From Acholoe squamosa (Eukaryota > Annelida > Polychaeta > Phyllodocida > Polynoidae): a stretch of 64,000 nt of DNA. Position numbers and translations under genes: made by a program. The stretch is taken from positions 54,437,777 through 54,501,776 of the forward strand of contig OX439050.1 of the NCBI GenBank assembly GCA_949317995.1, read 5' to 3'. Below, piece by piece: positions 46,664 through 57,868 of the stretch (position 1 is the first letter of the stretch; each line of letters begins with the position of its first letter). The notes beneath the pieces were generated by a model. That model made no database searches. It was not told the DNA's origin and was given only the letters and a program-made list of their open reading frames with translations.

Positions 46664-47867
46664 TATACATCCCCTTGCCCCCACACTGGTAGATGGTATT
46701 AAATGGTCATTGCATCTTAGAACACCACCACCAATATTAGTAGGACCAACGACTAATATCATGATAATTAATGAGGACTTACATTTTGATTTCATTGATA
46801 TAACAATTATGCTCATTAAATCAGGGTGTAATGCTACCTTAGGTCTGCTAGAAAGGGTGTGTACAGTAATGGCGATGTGAAGTAACAGAGGGGACTCACC
46901 CTTCAGTACCCGTACCCTAAAGTAGACTTGAATTATTCACACTACTAAGTTTGGATGGGGGAGGCTTAGTTATGTTAATCTGGCACTAGCATGATGGAGT
47001 GGGGAAGTGTTATAAGTGGCCTAGTAGCTTATACATTATATCTTCCAACATTGTTACATCGTAACAAACTTCTCATTCCTTTTTCTCTTTCTCTTTCTGA
47101 AACCCGTTCATCCTAATTTGTGTCCCTACCTTGGCCTCTGTTTTTATATTCTATGTTTTGTCTTTCTCATCTACCTATGCAGTCCACAACTCTTGGGAGA
47201 GAATTTTATTTGCATGTCTCACAATCGTTTCCGCCTTTAGTGTCTGAGGAGTAGAGAGAGGTTTGGGACATGACATAGTACCTTGTGTATAAGGTGCGGT
47301 TTATACGTGGAACTATATTCATATGTACATTATAGGGCCGTCCTTAAGTCAAGGTGCACCTAATAGACAGGATGAAATTATATAACATTTAACTTGAAGT
47401 GGTCACAAAAGCCCCCACCTGCACCTATATGTCTGTCTTGAGTCAAGGTTCTTTTCACTGGGACATAACATCGAGTCATCCTGGGTTCATGTTTGGTGAT
47501 GTGTATATGTCTTTTTTCTGTTTTCCTAACATGACAACTGCCTTTCTTCCACTATGTCTATATAATATATGTTATATATTAATTTTTTAAAAAGACCATC
47601 CTCATTAGGTGGCAATTCCCGTTGAGTGGCGTTTCTGCTGTCCCTTGATTCCACAGATCTGATAAGCATAAATGTACTGAACGACTTTCGTCCTTATTTC
47701 AGGATGAGGCATGAAGCCCCTGAATTCTGGTAATCCAGTTTGTAATTATATGTCATACGGTACTACATACTTCATTCTCAGTGCATTTTCCCTTTCTCCT
47801 TTTGCACCTTTTTTTAATGATCTAAGATGGTGACTTGTGATTATTTCTATATTCGTCTTTTACCCTT
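46664..47867. other. intergenic; left edge of the 5.6-7 kb tandem duplication
   Basis: AGGGTGTAATGCTACC and GGTCTGCTAGAAAGGGTGTG (46,826-46,862) recur at 53,722-53,760. This marks the start of a direct duplication that carries F2/E2/E3 and F3/E4/E5. Otherwise no feature is seen. Confidence 0.5.
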
Positions 47868-48165
47868 TTCAGTTCAATGCCCTTTCCATAAGCCAATTCT
47901 GTGGAGCCTACCGCTCATAATCCTATCTGCGCTGAGAGCATGTGCAAGAAATGAGGAGATTGTGCAGGCTCTGCTGGAATGAAGTTGCCCCCTATACCTG
48001 ACTGACATTAACCCTCTTCCATCATGTCCTTTGCCATATATCCCTTCCCCTTGAACCTCCACCTTTCATGAAACATGTACTTGGAGAGTGATCACAAGCA
48101 GGCTGCCCAAGGCCCAATACTGGGTGCCATGAATAATAAATCACACTACCTGGGTTGGACATCAT
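47868..48165 (-). repeat. F block, copy F2
   Basis: Close to F3 (53,783-54,095). Both contain CCCTTTCCATAAGCCAA, TCATAATCCTATCTG, and TTGAACCTCCACCTTTCATG. The minus-strand frames differ by missense changes and by a small insertion, so there is no sign of purifying selection on a protein. Confidence 0.7.
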
Positions 48166-49059
48166 ACCTTTTACTTATTCCTGGATTGACACTTTTCTCG
48201 ATTGTGTGCTGTCTCTTCTGATCCTCTGTGGATCTAGCGAGTGATTTTCTTCTGATTGGGTGAGATTTTTTATGGCAAGATTTTGATAACGAAAACCCTC
48301 TCCTTACATATAATTAGACAAGTGCCCTTTGTAAAACGTTTATTCCTTAACATGTCCCTAAGCCTGAAGGCATTGCCTGTGTAGGACAGCAGGAAGGCAT
48401 TTCTCAAGATGGTACGACTAGACCCTCTTTAAGTCGTAGTGAGATGCCTCAGTTACATACCATTACAGCCCTGGATCTAGTGGTCACTAATGATTGCACT
48501 AGTATGACTGCCCTAGCAAACCCTATGTAATTACTGCCTTAAGTGCTGATCATACAGAGTAGTCGTAGTGTGTTACCTATGATCACCCACTCTGATATTG
48601 AGGGTTTCAAGTCGTACTGGTTGTGTCTAGTCGTACCATTTAGAGAAATGATCTATTCAGTATCCATTCATAGGATGAACCTTTTGGAATCTTTGGAACC
48701 TTACATATCTATTTGAATTGCTGGTGTACATTTTCATATCTAGGGGTATGTGGATCGATTTTATCCATAACTAATCGTATTATTGGTCAGTGTCTGGATT
48801 TCAGGAGAATGTTACTGGCTTCTGCAAGAACTTCCTAGTCATCGTTCAATAATTGATAAAGGAAGTTTTGATTAGAACTAGAATCCAGAATTTGCCCATG
48901 AGTTAAATAAAAAAAAATCACAGCCTTGATTCTAAATATGGAAGCAACTAACACACTATCATACAACTTCTCTCATCTTCCTCCCCATCCTGACAAGCAT
49001 CCATTGATTCAGCCTCACTGTATCTTTCCTCTCTTTTTCATCCCTCACATTATATATGG
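48166..49059. other. duplicated intergenic sequence
   Basis: Parts are collinear with 54,096-54,814. The shared words GATTGGGTGAGATTTTT, TTTCAGGAGAATGTTACTGG and ACTTCCTAGTCATC are in the same order. No gene seen. Confidence 0.55.
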
Positions 49060-49330
49060 CCCTGGGAGCTCAAGGTCCCATGACCCTCATATCAGAAGTA
49101 TCATTAGTGTAACCACCGCAGCAGGCCCATGCATGTTGCCTTGGTAATGGCCTGTATTCCCCAAGTCCTCTTTGGCAGCCATCCTACCTTTGATGTCAAA
49201 TTGGGAACGGATATTGTGGACCTCATGTCCCATAAGTGAGCGAACCTGTGCCACCTTCCGCCTGTCACTAGACATGCACCTCCTTTGGCAGAAGTATTTC
49301 CTTTCCCAGCAGTTTCTTCTTCTTCTTTTT
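49060..49330 (-). pseudogene. E block, copy E2: exon-like segment with splice donor
   Basis: On the minus strand a frame open from about 49,320 reads ERKYFCQRRCMSSDRRKVAQ, then RSLMGHEVHNIRSQFDIK, and reaches AAAG|GTAGGA, a usable splice donor. The frame stays open beyond the donor to 49,087. E4 is about 93-95% identical but has a stop upstream (CTGCTAGG). The changes between them include about five missense and two silent substitutions within 60 codons, so constraint is not evident. The protein is unrecognised. It is either a decayed exon of a tandem gene family or a repeat with a chance frame. Confidence 0.45.
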
Positions 49331-50300
49331 TGTAATGTGCTATACTTTCTCTTTTTTTACCATCTTGATATACACTGCAAGAAGGATCACTTTAGCTCAC
49401 CTTTCATCATCATATATACTTAATGTAGTACCGCCTGATACTGTGAACATCAATTTTTCATTGCCTGTCTGATGCGCAACACAGAGATCTGATGTTCATG
49501 CAGCGTCTTTCGAAGCTTTTCTTGAGAATGAATCAAATATGTCTTAGCTTACCTTTAGTAAACCTTTACTCTGAGCAGACCGTGGATCTGGTCTTGACCC
49601 TGCATATAATAGCTGAGGTGTCAGATTTGTTGACATTCTACTATATTCACATTGGTATAAGACTGTTATGGCAGGGAACATATACAAACAGAAAGTAACA
49701 GTATTTCTCATGGGGTTCCCTGTGCCTGATTACTATCGTTTCACTGTAACTTTTTTTTTTCTTTCTTTCTTCCTTTCTTTCTAGAATTCATTTCATTCAG
49801 AAATTTGTATGTTCAAGGTTTACAAACAAACAAGGTTCCTTTCTATCTACTATCACCACATATGGTCAGCAGTTTTAATTAAATGGGTTATCCACTACCG
49901 CAAAGTATTGGACGTCCTCCTGTGATAGAGTCAAAGTGACATACTAGCAGCATGCGATGAGCTTCACAGAAATGAAGATAATATTATTTTGATATTGGCG
50001 GATTTTCTAGGACATTCTGCCACATCAGTGCAAGAAATTTGCAGTAGTGGATCCCTGATTTTAGCAGGAAACCATAAGAAGAGGATATGGAAGAGGAAAC
50101 AGAGAGCTGGTACTATCAGGTCCATCTATAAATATGTCAGATACGTTATATGTTGCTCTGAGTTGGGATGCTGCAAATCCCAGCTCCATGTCATCCTCTC
50201 GGGCTCCATCTTCTAACCCACTCACCATGTCCCTTATAAATGGATCTTAGTATAGATGCCCAGTGGGTCAGGCATTGCTCAATTTGTTACTAGGCAAGAA
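49331..50300. other. intergenic, one segment related to 59.87-60.06 kb
   Basis: About 50,065-50,200 (AAGAGGATATGGAAGAGGAA, then TATATGTTGCTC, then CCCAGCTCCATGTCATCC) resembles about 59,899-60,030. A polypyrimidine tract (CTTTCTTTCTTCC) lies at 49,760-49,785. No gene assigned. Confidence 0.5.
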
Positions 50301-50534
50301 AATACTGAGAAGAACCAGCATGATGGGTGTCAGTTGTTCCATAATGTACCCAAAAGATTCTGCAGTGAATAGAGGGAATTATCTTCTTGATTGATAACGC
50401 ATCATACTTGGTTCCTATAGGGTTGACCTGGGATGCATTATTAACTAATCGATAATTCCCTGTATTCACTGCAGAATCTTTTGCGTACATTATGTAACAC
50501 CCCGTACCCATCATGCTGGTTCTTATCAGTACTT
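50301..50534. mobile_element. fold-back element, about 115-bp arms
   Basis: The two halves are inverted repeats along nearly their whole length, around a CCTATAGG centre (50414-50421). Arm words include GAACCAGCATGATGGGT, AAAAGATTCTGCAGTGAATA and GGGAATTATC; the outer 75 bp are the best preserved. No coding frame. It is probably a non-autonomous fold-back or MITE-like element. The family is unknown. Confidence 0.8.
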
Positions 50535-50751
50535 ATCTCGCCGGGCGCCAGAGCAATGGCTGACTCACTAGGCCTCCATACTGAGCCTTACAGTTCTTTA
50601 CATATATCCAGACCTCATCAGCCAAGTGTCAGCTTTTTTATGTCTCATATGCAGGGAATTTTCACTAAATCCAGGGATTTCTTTCTTTCACAGTCTTAAA
50701 TCGTCCCTAACCTGCACTACCATCCTTCAAATTCCTTCCCCCTTACTTGCG

Positions 50752-50940
50752 AACATCAGGCCAAGGGAGGAAGCTCAGGGGTAGAGCTTCCTCTTGCAAG
50801 TTGGAGGGTCCTGGGTTCGAGTCCCAGTTTCTCCATGATGTTTTCTGCTGACCACTTCATTGGTGGAGAAACTGAGTGGTCCTGCCCTGTGAGGGGGATC
50901 TTCAGAGAGCTTGGTACCTGGGCCTGTATGGTATAGACAA
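50752..50940 (+). mobile_element. tRNA-derived SINE (family S1), full head and body
   Basis: A box AAGCTCAGGGGTAGAGC and B box GGGTTCGAGTCCC lie at tRNA spacing, followed by the body GATGTTTTCTGCTGACC and GGAGAAACTGAGTGGTCC. GAACATCAG precedes it (50,753) and recurs before the next SINE (51,216). The paralogous sequence at about 55,495-55,540 lacks it, so it is an insertion. Confidence 0.85.
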
Positions 50941-51215
50941 GCACTTCAACCTGCTAGTACTGGGAAACTTGGAAATAGGTGGCACCCACAGTATATCCTG
51001 GGAACAGATAGATGTTTGCTGTGTGCGACTCAGTACTGGTACCATTCAGACTTGAACTGGAGGATCGGGTCTGGCGGGATAAGGTTGAAGCTGGTTGGGA
51101 CGAGTTTAGGGGTTAGTTCCACCTTGGGTGTATTGACCCTCAGGGGCCGGTCCACCTAGTGGTCACTCCCCCTATGTATACCATATCGATCCAGGGGTAG
51201 TTGGAAGGTAGAGAA

Positions 51216-51305
51216 CATCAGACTAGGGGAAGCAGCTCAGGGGTAGAGTTAGATGGTTCATTGTTCGAGTCCCGTTTCTCCATGATGTTTTCCGCTGACC
51301 ACTAC
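51216..51305 (+). mobile_element. tRNA-derived SINE (family S1), short copy
   Basis: Keeps AAGCAGCTCAGGGGTAGAG, a shortened middle and TTCGAGTCCCGTTTCTCC, then the body start GATGTTTTCCGCTGACC. The region 50,941-51,215 between the two SINEs has no counterpart recognised elsewhere in the window. Confidence 0.8.
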
Positions 51306-51769
51306 AAATATGTAACATTGGTTCATTCTAAAAATTTAATGGTAAATATAACAGTTATATATGTATTTGAGACCTACCGGGTAACCCACTCCAGCACCTA
51401 GCACCTGCATGGTGCTCTCTATGCTGCCATTTACACTACTGGTTGCTATCTCACCTGTTCTGTTGTAGTTACCACTCAACCGTTTCAGCTGCATGTTGGT
51501 TTATAAGTCCCAGGTGATTTAATTTTCTTTTGTTGTGTGTGTTAATAAATAGGGCATTGGCCGAGAGTTTCTGAGCCAACTGACAAATGATCTAGAAATA
51601 TAACTAAAGGCAGAACTAATCAGCGATGTGATTCCAGGATGATTTTAAGCTAATAGCCTCTGCAAGTCAGTCCTTATCATCCTGATAGTTCATAAGGGCC
51701 ACTTGGATGAGAGAAAGACGCCAGACTCCTTCCAGCCTTGACAAGCATCCAGTCATTCATCTTTTCTTT
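51306..51769. other. duplicated intergenic sequence
   Basis: From about 51,630 it matches 57,928-58,250 (GATTCCAGGATGATTTTAAG, TATCATCCTGATAG), where a TA-MITE interrupts the other copy. No gene. Confidence 0.5.
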
Positions 51770-52056
51770 GTTTTTCATGTCTCACATAACTGTGTCCTGA
51801 GAGCCCAAAGTCCCATGACCCTCATGTAAAGAGTGTCATTAGTGTAAACGCTGATGTAAGTTACCTTGGTAAAGATCCCCCGAGTCCTCATTACTCAGCC
51901 ATCTTACCTTTTAATATTAAATTGAGAACAGATATTATGGACCTCATGCGTCACCTTTGGTCTATGACTTTCACTCCACTTCCTCTTGTTTTTTGTTGTT
52001 GTTTTATCACTGATGCACTCTGCCTTCTCACACAGTTTGTGAGAAGATACATACAT
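51770..52056 (-). pseudogene. E block, copy E3
   Basis: On the minus strand it reads SSHKLCEKAECISDK, a lysine-rich stretch, then VTHEVHNICSQFNIK, and meets AAAAG|GTAAGAT, a near-consensus splice donor. It shares SSHKL and the donor with E5, and the HEVHNI-SQF-IK segment with E2/E4. A TA-MITE starts two bases away at 52,058 and cuts the upstream part. Confidence 0.45.
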
Positions 52057-52057
52057 A

Positions 52058-52249
52058 CACTGTAAAAGAAATGTCGAAATACAGGGCATTCCTTGTACCA
52101 AAGTTGCCGGAGATCCATCGTTATTTTCCCCGTATGTTTGTGAGCCAGTGTATTGCCATCTGGTTCAATTAGGTGCTTTTCAATTATGGTGGTCCACTGT
52201 TCAGTTTTACGAGGATCCCTGGTAGATTCAACAGTTATTTTTTACAGTG
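52058..52249 (-). mobile_element. TA-MITE (family M), copy 14, empty site at E5
   Basis: Inverted copy, CACTGTAAAAGAAATGTCG to AACAGTTATTTTTTACAGTG, flanked by TA. At the paralogous position downstream of E5 (about 58,505-58,525) the sequence AGATACTTTTATAAAGATC is uninterrupted. Confidence 0.9.
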
Positions 52250-53782
52250 TACTTTCAAAAAGATCACATTAATTCACTGCTGTGCTGAACTGTTTTCATG
52301 CCTACTTGTTTGTTTTATATTGTGAATGTAATGATGTTCTCTAATGCTCACATCATCTGATGCTTAAATGATGCACCTTGTGGCTTTCAAGAGGTCTTTG
52401 ATTGCTGTGTATTTTCATTCTTTTCTCAGGTCATTGGTGCATTTGCTTCTCTTTAGGATGAACCGACAAGTTTAATCATAGATGAAATGGGAACACTGAA
52501 GAGTGTTTACTTTCCTACTTTGGTGACTTTTCTTGATGATAGATGGTAGGCTTCATTTGAATAAAGTGTAACACATTAACATTCAAAACATCATTATGTT
52601 AGCTAACCTGTTTTCAAACCAATCTTTGTTCCACATGGTTTCTCAGATACTCAATGATTGACTTTTATCATACACAGTCTGGAAGATTTTATTTCTTCAG
52701 CTAATTGGTCATCTAGGCATTAGTCGTTCCTGTAGATAAGCACTTGGGCAGTTTCTCACTAATATCTTACTATAATCGAGACAAAATCTAACATGGTCGG
52801 TCCAGAGTATCACATCATCAGAAAATTTCCAAAACAGGATTCAGTTAAGTCTGACCACGTTTTTGACCCTCAGCAGAAAATGATTTTTCACTTTGAGGAT
52901 GATTGCTGGTATGCCAAATCTCTTGACACTGTGGGGTGTTCACATTGATCTATACATTCTGCATGGTTGTCAGATCAAAGACTGTTACACAAAGGAAACA
53001 TACACGTGAATCAAATACAGAATTTTATGTTAGGTTCTCTATGCCTGATGGGAAAAAAGCCATTGATCGATAATCCTATTCTACCCATTTGTGACCTTCT
53101 GGTCTTCTGTACACTTATAACTATGAAGACCAGAATTAAGCTTGAATCAACCAATGTATGGTTTATGGTTTATGGTGGGTTAGGGATAAATTCCACATGG
53201 ATCAGATTGCCATGAAGCACTATAGGAAGCCAGGATGGGGTCTGATCATTACTTATGTAGAGACTGCACTGTAGTGCCATCCACCCTCAATAGATGGTGT
53301 GTTACGTATTAGATGCCAACATAGCTGCCCCAACCTGAGATGTGCATTCATGAATTTGTAATAGGATATGCAGCCAAAGAGTTCAAGGTGTTAGTTTAAT
53401 CACTGTTAATGTCTTGATAGAGCCACCTCCAACAGTTTGAACCTCCTCCATGGTCTATAATCTCATGTAGTCAGTGGGCCGTTCATAAGTTGGCTGATAC
53501 ATTATAAGGAGAAATTCAGGAGACACGGCTTGGGAAGGATAAGATCTTTTATTTTGATGATACCGGTATATGCAATTGCCACAACCCCCTCTGTTATTCT
53601 CTGTCCTTCTCAAATCCTCCCCTCTTTTTTTCTTTTTTTTTTTTGGACGGGGGTGGAGGGCGCACTCAAGAGCTCAAGAAAAATGGGGCTTAGACAACGG
53701 AAAGGAGTTGTTATATTGAACCAGGGTGTAATGCTATCATAGGTCTGCTAGAAAAGGGTGTGCTCAGTAAAACCCTTCTCCA
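52250..53782. other. duplicated intergenic sequence
   Basis: About 52,255-52,460 and 53,200-53,345 match 58,510-58,720 and 58,780-58,930. The last piece (GCACTATAGG, ATGCCAACATAGCTGCCCC) has a third, weaker copy at 60,960-61,110. T-rich and G-rich tracts occur at 53,625-53,660. No gene. Confidence 0.5.
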
Positions 53783-54095
53783 TTCAATGCCCTTTCCATA
53801 AGCCAAATGTTGCATTCTGTGGAGCTTACCACTCATAATCCTATCTGCTCTGAGAGTATGTGCAAGAAATGAGCAGATTAAGGAGGCTCTGCTGGCATCA
53901 CTTTGCCCCCAATACCTGACTGACATTAACCCTCTTCCATCATGTTCTTTGCCATAGTTTCCTTCCCCTTGAACCTCCACCTTTCATGAAACATGTGCTT
54001 GGAGAGTGATCACAAGCAGGCTGTCCAGGGTCCCATGCTGGGTGCCATGAATAATAAATGACACTACCTAAGATGGACATCATACTACACAATTG
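53783..54095 (-). repeat. F block, copy F3
   Basis: Partner of F2. It contains the same CATAAGCCAA and CCTCCACCTTTCATGAAACA words and GTCAGGTAT on the minus strand. Confidence 0.7.
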
Positions 54096-54814
54096 AACAG
54101 GTGCTACTGTATTCTGCTCCTCAATTGACAATTTTCTTGATTGTGTCCTGTCTCTTCTGGTCCTCTCTGGATCTAGTGGGTGACATTCTTCTCTAGGATT
54201 GGGTGAGATTTTTCAGGGCAAGATTCTGGTGTTGCCTCAAATGCCTTAATAGTGAATAGCCTCTCCTTACGTGTAGTTAGACAACTGCCGTTTGTAAAGA
54301 GTATATTCCTGAACATGTCACTAAGCCTGAGGGCATTGCCTGAGTAGGACAGCAGATCTATTCATTATCTATTCATACATAGGATGCCTCTAAGCCTCCC
54401 TTGAAGTAAACATTTCAGTAGATATCTTTTGGAACCTTACATATCTAGTTGGGTTACTGGTGTACACACAAATGTGACACCTAGTACATTTTCATATCTA
54501 GAGATTGATTTCATCCATAACTAATCGTATCATTGGTCAGTGCCTGAATTTCAGGAGAATGTTACTGGCTTCTGTAAGTACTTCCTAGTCATCATCCAAT
54601 AATTGATTTATAAGGGAAGGTTGGGTTAGAACTAGAATCCAGATTTAAATATTTACACTGCAGTTAAATCAAGTGAAACCACAGCCTTGCCTCTGAGGAT
54701 GGAAACAACTAACAAACTATCATACATCTCTTCTCTCATCTTCCTCCCCATCCTGACAAGCATCCATTCATTCCTGTTAGTTTTCCTCTCATTTTTATCC
54801 CTCACATTATATGC
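54096..54814. other. duplicated intergenic sequence
   Basis: Collinear with 48,166-49,059. No gene seen. Confidence 0.55.
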
Positions 54815-55080
54815 CCCCTGGGAGCTCAAGGTCCCATGACCCTCATATCAGAAGTATCATTAGTGTAACCACCGCAGCAGGACCATGCATGTTGCCTTGG
54901 TAATGGCCTGTATTCCTTGAGTCCTCTTTGACAGCCATCCTACCTTTGATATCAAATTGGGAACGGATATTGTGGACCTCATGTCCCATAAGTGAGCAAA
55001 CCTTTGCTACCTTCCGCCTGTCACTAGACATGCACCTCCTTTGGCAGAAGCCTTTCCTTTCCTAGCAGTTTTTTTTCTTT
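54815..55080 (-). pseudogene. E block, copy E4, with upstream stop
   Basis: Nearly identical to E2. It reads MSSDRRKVAKVCSLMGHEV and continues to SQFDIK, then the donor-like AAAGGTAGGA. The upstream codon that is TGG in E2 is TAG here, so the longer frame is broken. Confidence 0.45.
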
Positions 55081-56134
55081 TTTTTTGTAATGTACTGTAG
55101 TTTCTTTTTTGTCCTATGTAAGAAGGTGCTTGATATACACTGCAATAAGGATCACTTCAGCTCACCTTTCATCACCACTGTGCTCTGCTATTTTATCTTT
55201 CTCTAATTTTTCAAAATTTATCTTTGTTGAGAAAATTATTTCCAGGTCAACAAATAATCTTACCATGTTAATAACCATACAATTTAATATCATATAATGA
55301 CAAGTTATGGAAACACTGAAAAGGTCATTGTTTCACTATTGTAAACATGGCATTAGGAAATGTTCCACGTCCACAAGCCTCAGCTGAGTCATCATCCTCA
55401 AGCATTTAAACCTAATGTCTAGGGAGGTTGAAATGAATTTTTCCCTCATATTCATACACACTGACCCTCCATGCCTCCTCCCATATCTGCACTACCATCC
55501 TTCAATTTCCTTCCTCCTTACTTGTGAAATGTGTGTCAGGCTTTGGCTTCCAATAACTATGTGTGTAGAGGCAAGGAGAAAGGATGCTCCTTGCTAAAAG
55601 TCAACTTGAAAATTTAGATCACAAGCTTTACAATGGTGTATTGCATAAGAAGACACTCCTGTCAGTTTTGGAGGAATGGCTTGCTAAATATAGGTAGGTA
55701 TGACCATTTCATGAATGTTGATAGGCTGTACATCTAATTGGTCATCAGATATATCTATAATTAGCATAAATGTTATACTTTTGCCCATAACTTTTGATCT
55801 AGAAATGGTATTTTCATTCTCTTTTCATCATGATAAACCTTGTGAAACGTTCCTTCATATGGGATCATTGATTTTCCTATTTAGAATGAAAATCATGTTT
55901 CCAAGGCAACAGAAATTAATAAAAATGCCTATTTTGGCCCAAAACATTCTTTTTACTTGCCGAATATGGAACCTTTCCACTGAAAATATAGTGTTTTATC
56001 AAAAATCATTGAATTCTCCATAAAAAAAGGTAGCCTATAGCAGTTTGAAGCATATTTTTCCTATTCTAGCACATAGTGGTGCCCCCTGGTGGCTAAATCA
56101 GGGACTAAATTACCCATTTCTGCTTGCCTGGTCA
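55081..56134. other. intergenic, no gene seen
   Basis: About 55,480-55,530 matches 50,720-50,752 (TGCACTACCATCCTTCAA), continuing the tandem duplication. A 102-codon frame at 55,715-56,023 has no recognised features. Confidence 0.5.
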
Positions 56135-56375
56135 CATGTTTGCTATGTGAATACTTAAGATGGATGAAGAGATTTACCAGGTGATATTCCCTCATAACCT
56201 AAAATACCTGACTGGCATATTTTCTCAATCCCTACAAATCCACAAACTTCATTTATCACCTTCTGGGCAAACAATCTGTCTGGGGAGTGCTCTCATTTAG
56301 CCAGCCTTTTGCCTCATGCCAGGTGACATGCATGATAATTACTCTCCCTGTACAGCAGACTATTGACTACTTATC
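56135..56375 (-). repeat. F block, copy F4, divergent
   Basis: Retains ATACCTGACTGGCAT, GGGGAGTGCTCTCA, and CAGGTGACATGCATGATAAT in F-block order. GTCAGGTATTTTAGG is on the minus strand. Confidence 0.5.
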
Positions 56376-56689
56376 ATGGGATATCATGGGACCCTAATAA
56401 GCTTACCCAAAGCCAGACCAATTTCCTTCTCTTCATGTTGCCTGATCTGCATCTGACACTCACATTATTCTCTCAACGCCTGTATGCCTGTAGTGGAGTT
56501 GGTATCAAATACATCATTAGTGGCTATTTGATAGTGCTCTGACAACAATTACATAAATGTATAGACTATGCACATATATGTATAAGGGTTACAAAAGCAT
56601 TCCTCTTGTAGGGGGCAGTATGGTTGCCCCGCACCTCCTAGTGACCAATCTGTACCAGGTCCCCAAGTATAGAAAGTGGACAAGCCAGA

Positions 56690-56765
56690 TTAGTGTAGTG
56701 GTCAGCACACTGAGATCCGGATGGAGGTAGCACAGGTTCGAGTCCCGCTTCTGGTGAAACATTTT
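56690..56765 (+). mobile_element. tRNA-derived SINE head (family S4)
   Basis: A-box-like TTAGTGTAGTGGTCAGCAC and B-box GGTTCGAGTCCCGC lie at tRNA spacing. The ends GCCAGAT and TTCTGGT could pair at most positions, but the anticodon and T stems do not pair. It is therefore a SINE or a pseudo-tRNA rather than a working tRNA gene. Confidence 0.65.
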
Positions 56766-56870
56766 TCACTTGGTGCCTTTACACTCTTCTATAGATTTGT
56801 TGTTCAAGTTCAATTTAATTGTTTTTATTGCCAACTTCAAGAAATTGGTTACGGTAGCAATAGTGGGCTG

Positions 56871-57762
56871 ACACAGTAAACTCTCAGTGATAAAGTACAA
56901 GCCTTTTATATGTGTCAACTACACAGAGAGAAGAACACTGATCGCTTTGTCACGATTTGTCTCCCACATGACATCTATGAAGGCATGTCAAATGAGGTTG
57001 ACACTCTCACATTTGCTTTGTCAACTCCACTTGACATGTGTAATGAAGACACGTCACATATTCCTGATCTACGGACCTGAGTGCTAGGTAATACTGTGAG
57101 ACAATTATGTAAGGGTCATGTACCAATGGTTCAATCATTACAGGCCTATAATAGAAGGCAGGGGATATCATAGTCCCACAGGCCTGCAACAACAAGGCAC
57201 TTTTTCCTATCTATAGAACTTCTACTTGCCTGAGGACCTCTATGCAGTCCATAAGACAAGGGCATGGAGGTATTTTCACTGACCCACACATAAGGTGTCT
57301 AACCTCTCCTGTTGAAGAATTCAGGATTGTGGGTGTCTATTTTGATATTCAATAAGAAATGGAAATTTAACAATGAAATAGAATTCACTACTATTCATTG
57401 ATAGTATTTACAAACCTTAGTGATCTATTCTTCATGAAAACAAAATGACACAGATATATCAAATGTCTCAACTGTTGGTAGTACCTCTTGGTAGTGATTA
57501 ATCCTGGTACCGAAATGGTTGTTTGCCCCACCTAGTTGAATATCCTAGAACAATTATGTATGTCAAACCATCAAGCGTCAAGTGCCTTCGATGTGGCCGT
57601 GACCCTAGTCAACTCACAGATGACATGGCATTTTATGGCATGTCAAATCATATATGAGGATTATTGTGTGCTACAGTTGTCATGGTGACATAAGTGCACA
57701 TGTCCCAATGATGTGCTCTCTGTGTCAAATCAAGTTGACATGGGTAAAGCTTTTTACAGTGT
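56871..57762. mobile_element. non-autonomous DNA element with subterminal inverted repeats
   Basis: The right end reads GTTGACATGGGTAAAGC followed by TTTTTACAGTG and TA. Its inverse matches the left region imperfectly (CAGTAAACTC, then CCTTTTATATGTGTCAACT and ACACAGAGAG). CATGTCAA/TTGACATG words recur throughout. About 890 bp, no transposase-like frame. The TTTTACAGTG end is shared with the TA-MITE family. Confidence 0.5.
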
Positions 57763-57868
57763 AGTCATCAGTTGAGACATTTTGAGGAAGAGTTTGCATA
57801 TATCTGATACTACAATTTGCTGTATCTAAGCAAGTGTTTTAAGTTGTCAAATGGCTACAACTGATTTG

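Noticed and set aside
49087-49275. Conserved E2/E4 frame as a gene under selection
   Set aside because: The E2/E4 differences are mostly missense and continue past the splice-donor-like site, so constraint on a protein is not shown; kept as pseudogene-like.
50762-50835. Possible functional tRNA-Ala-like gene
   Set aside because: The acceptor stem does not pair and the same non-tRNA body follows in three copies, so it is a SINE.
55715-56023. 102-codon plus-strand frame
   Set aside because: AT-rich, no domain, no acceptor or donor of note, no paralog with the frame kept.
56690-56765. Possible functional tRNA gene
   Set aside because: The anticodon and T stems do not pair, despite good A and B boxes and partly pairing ends.
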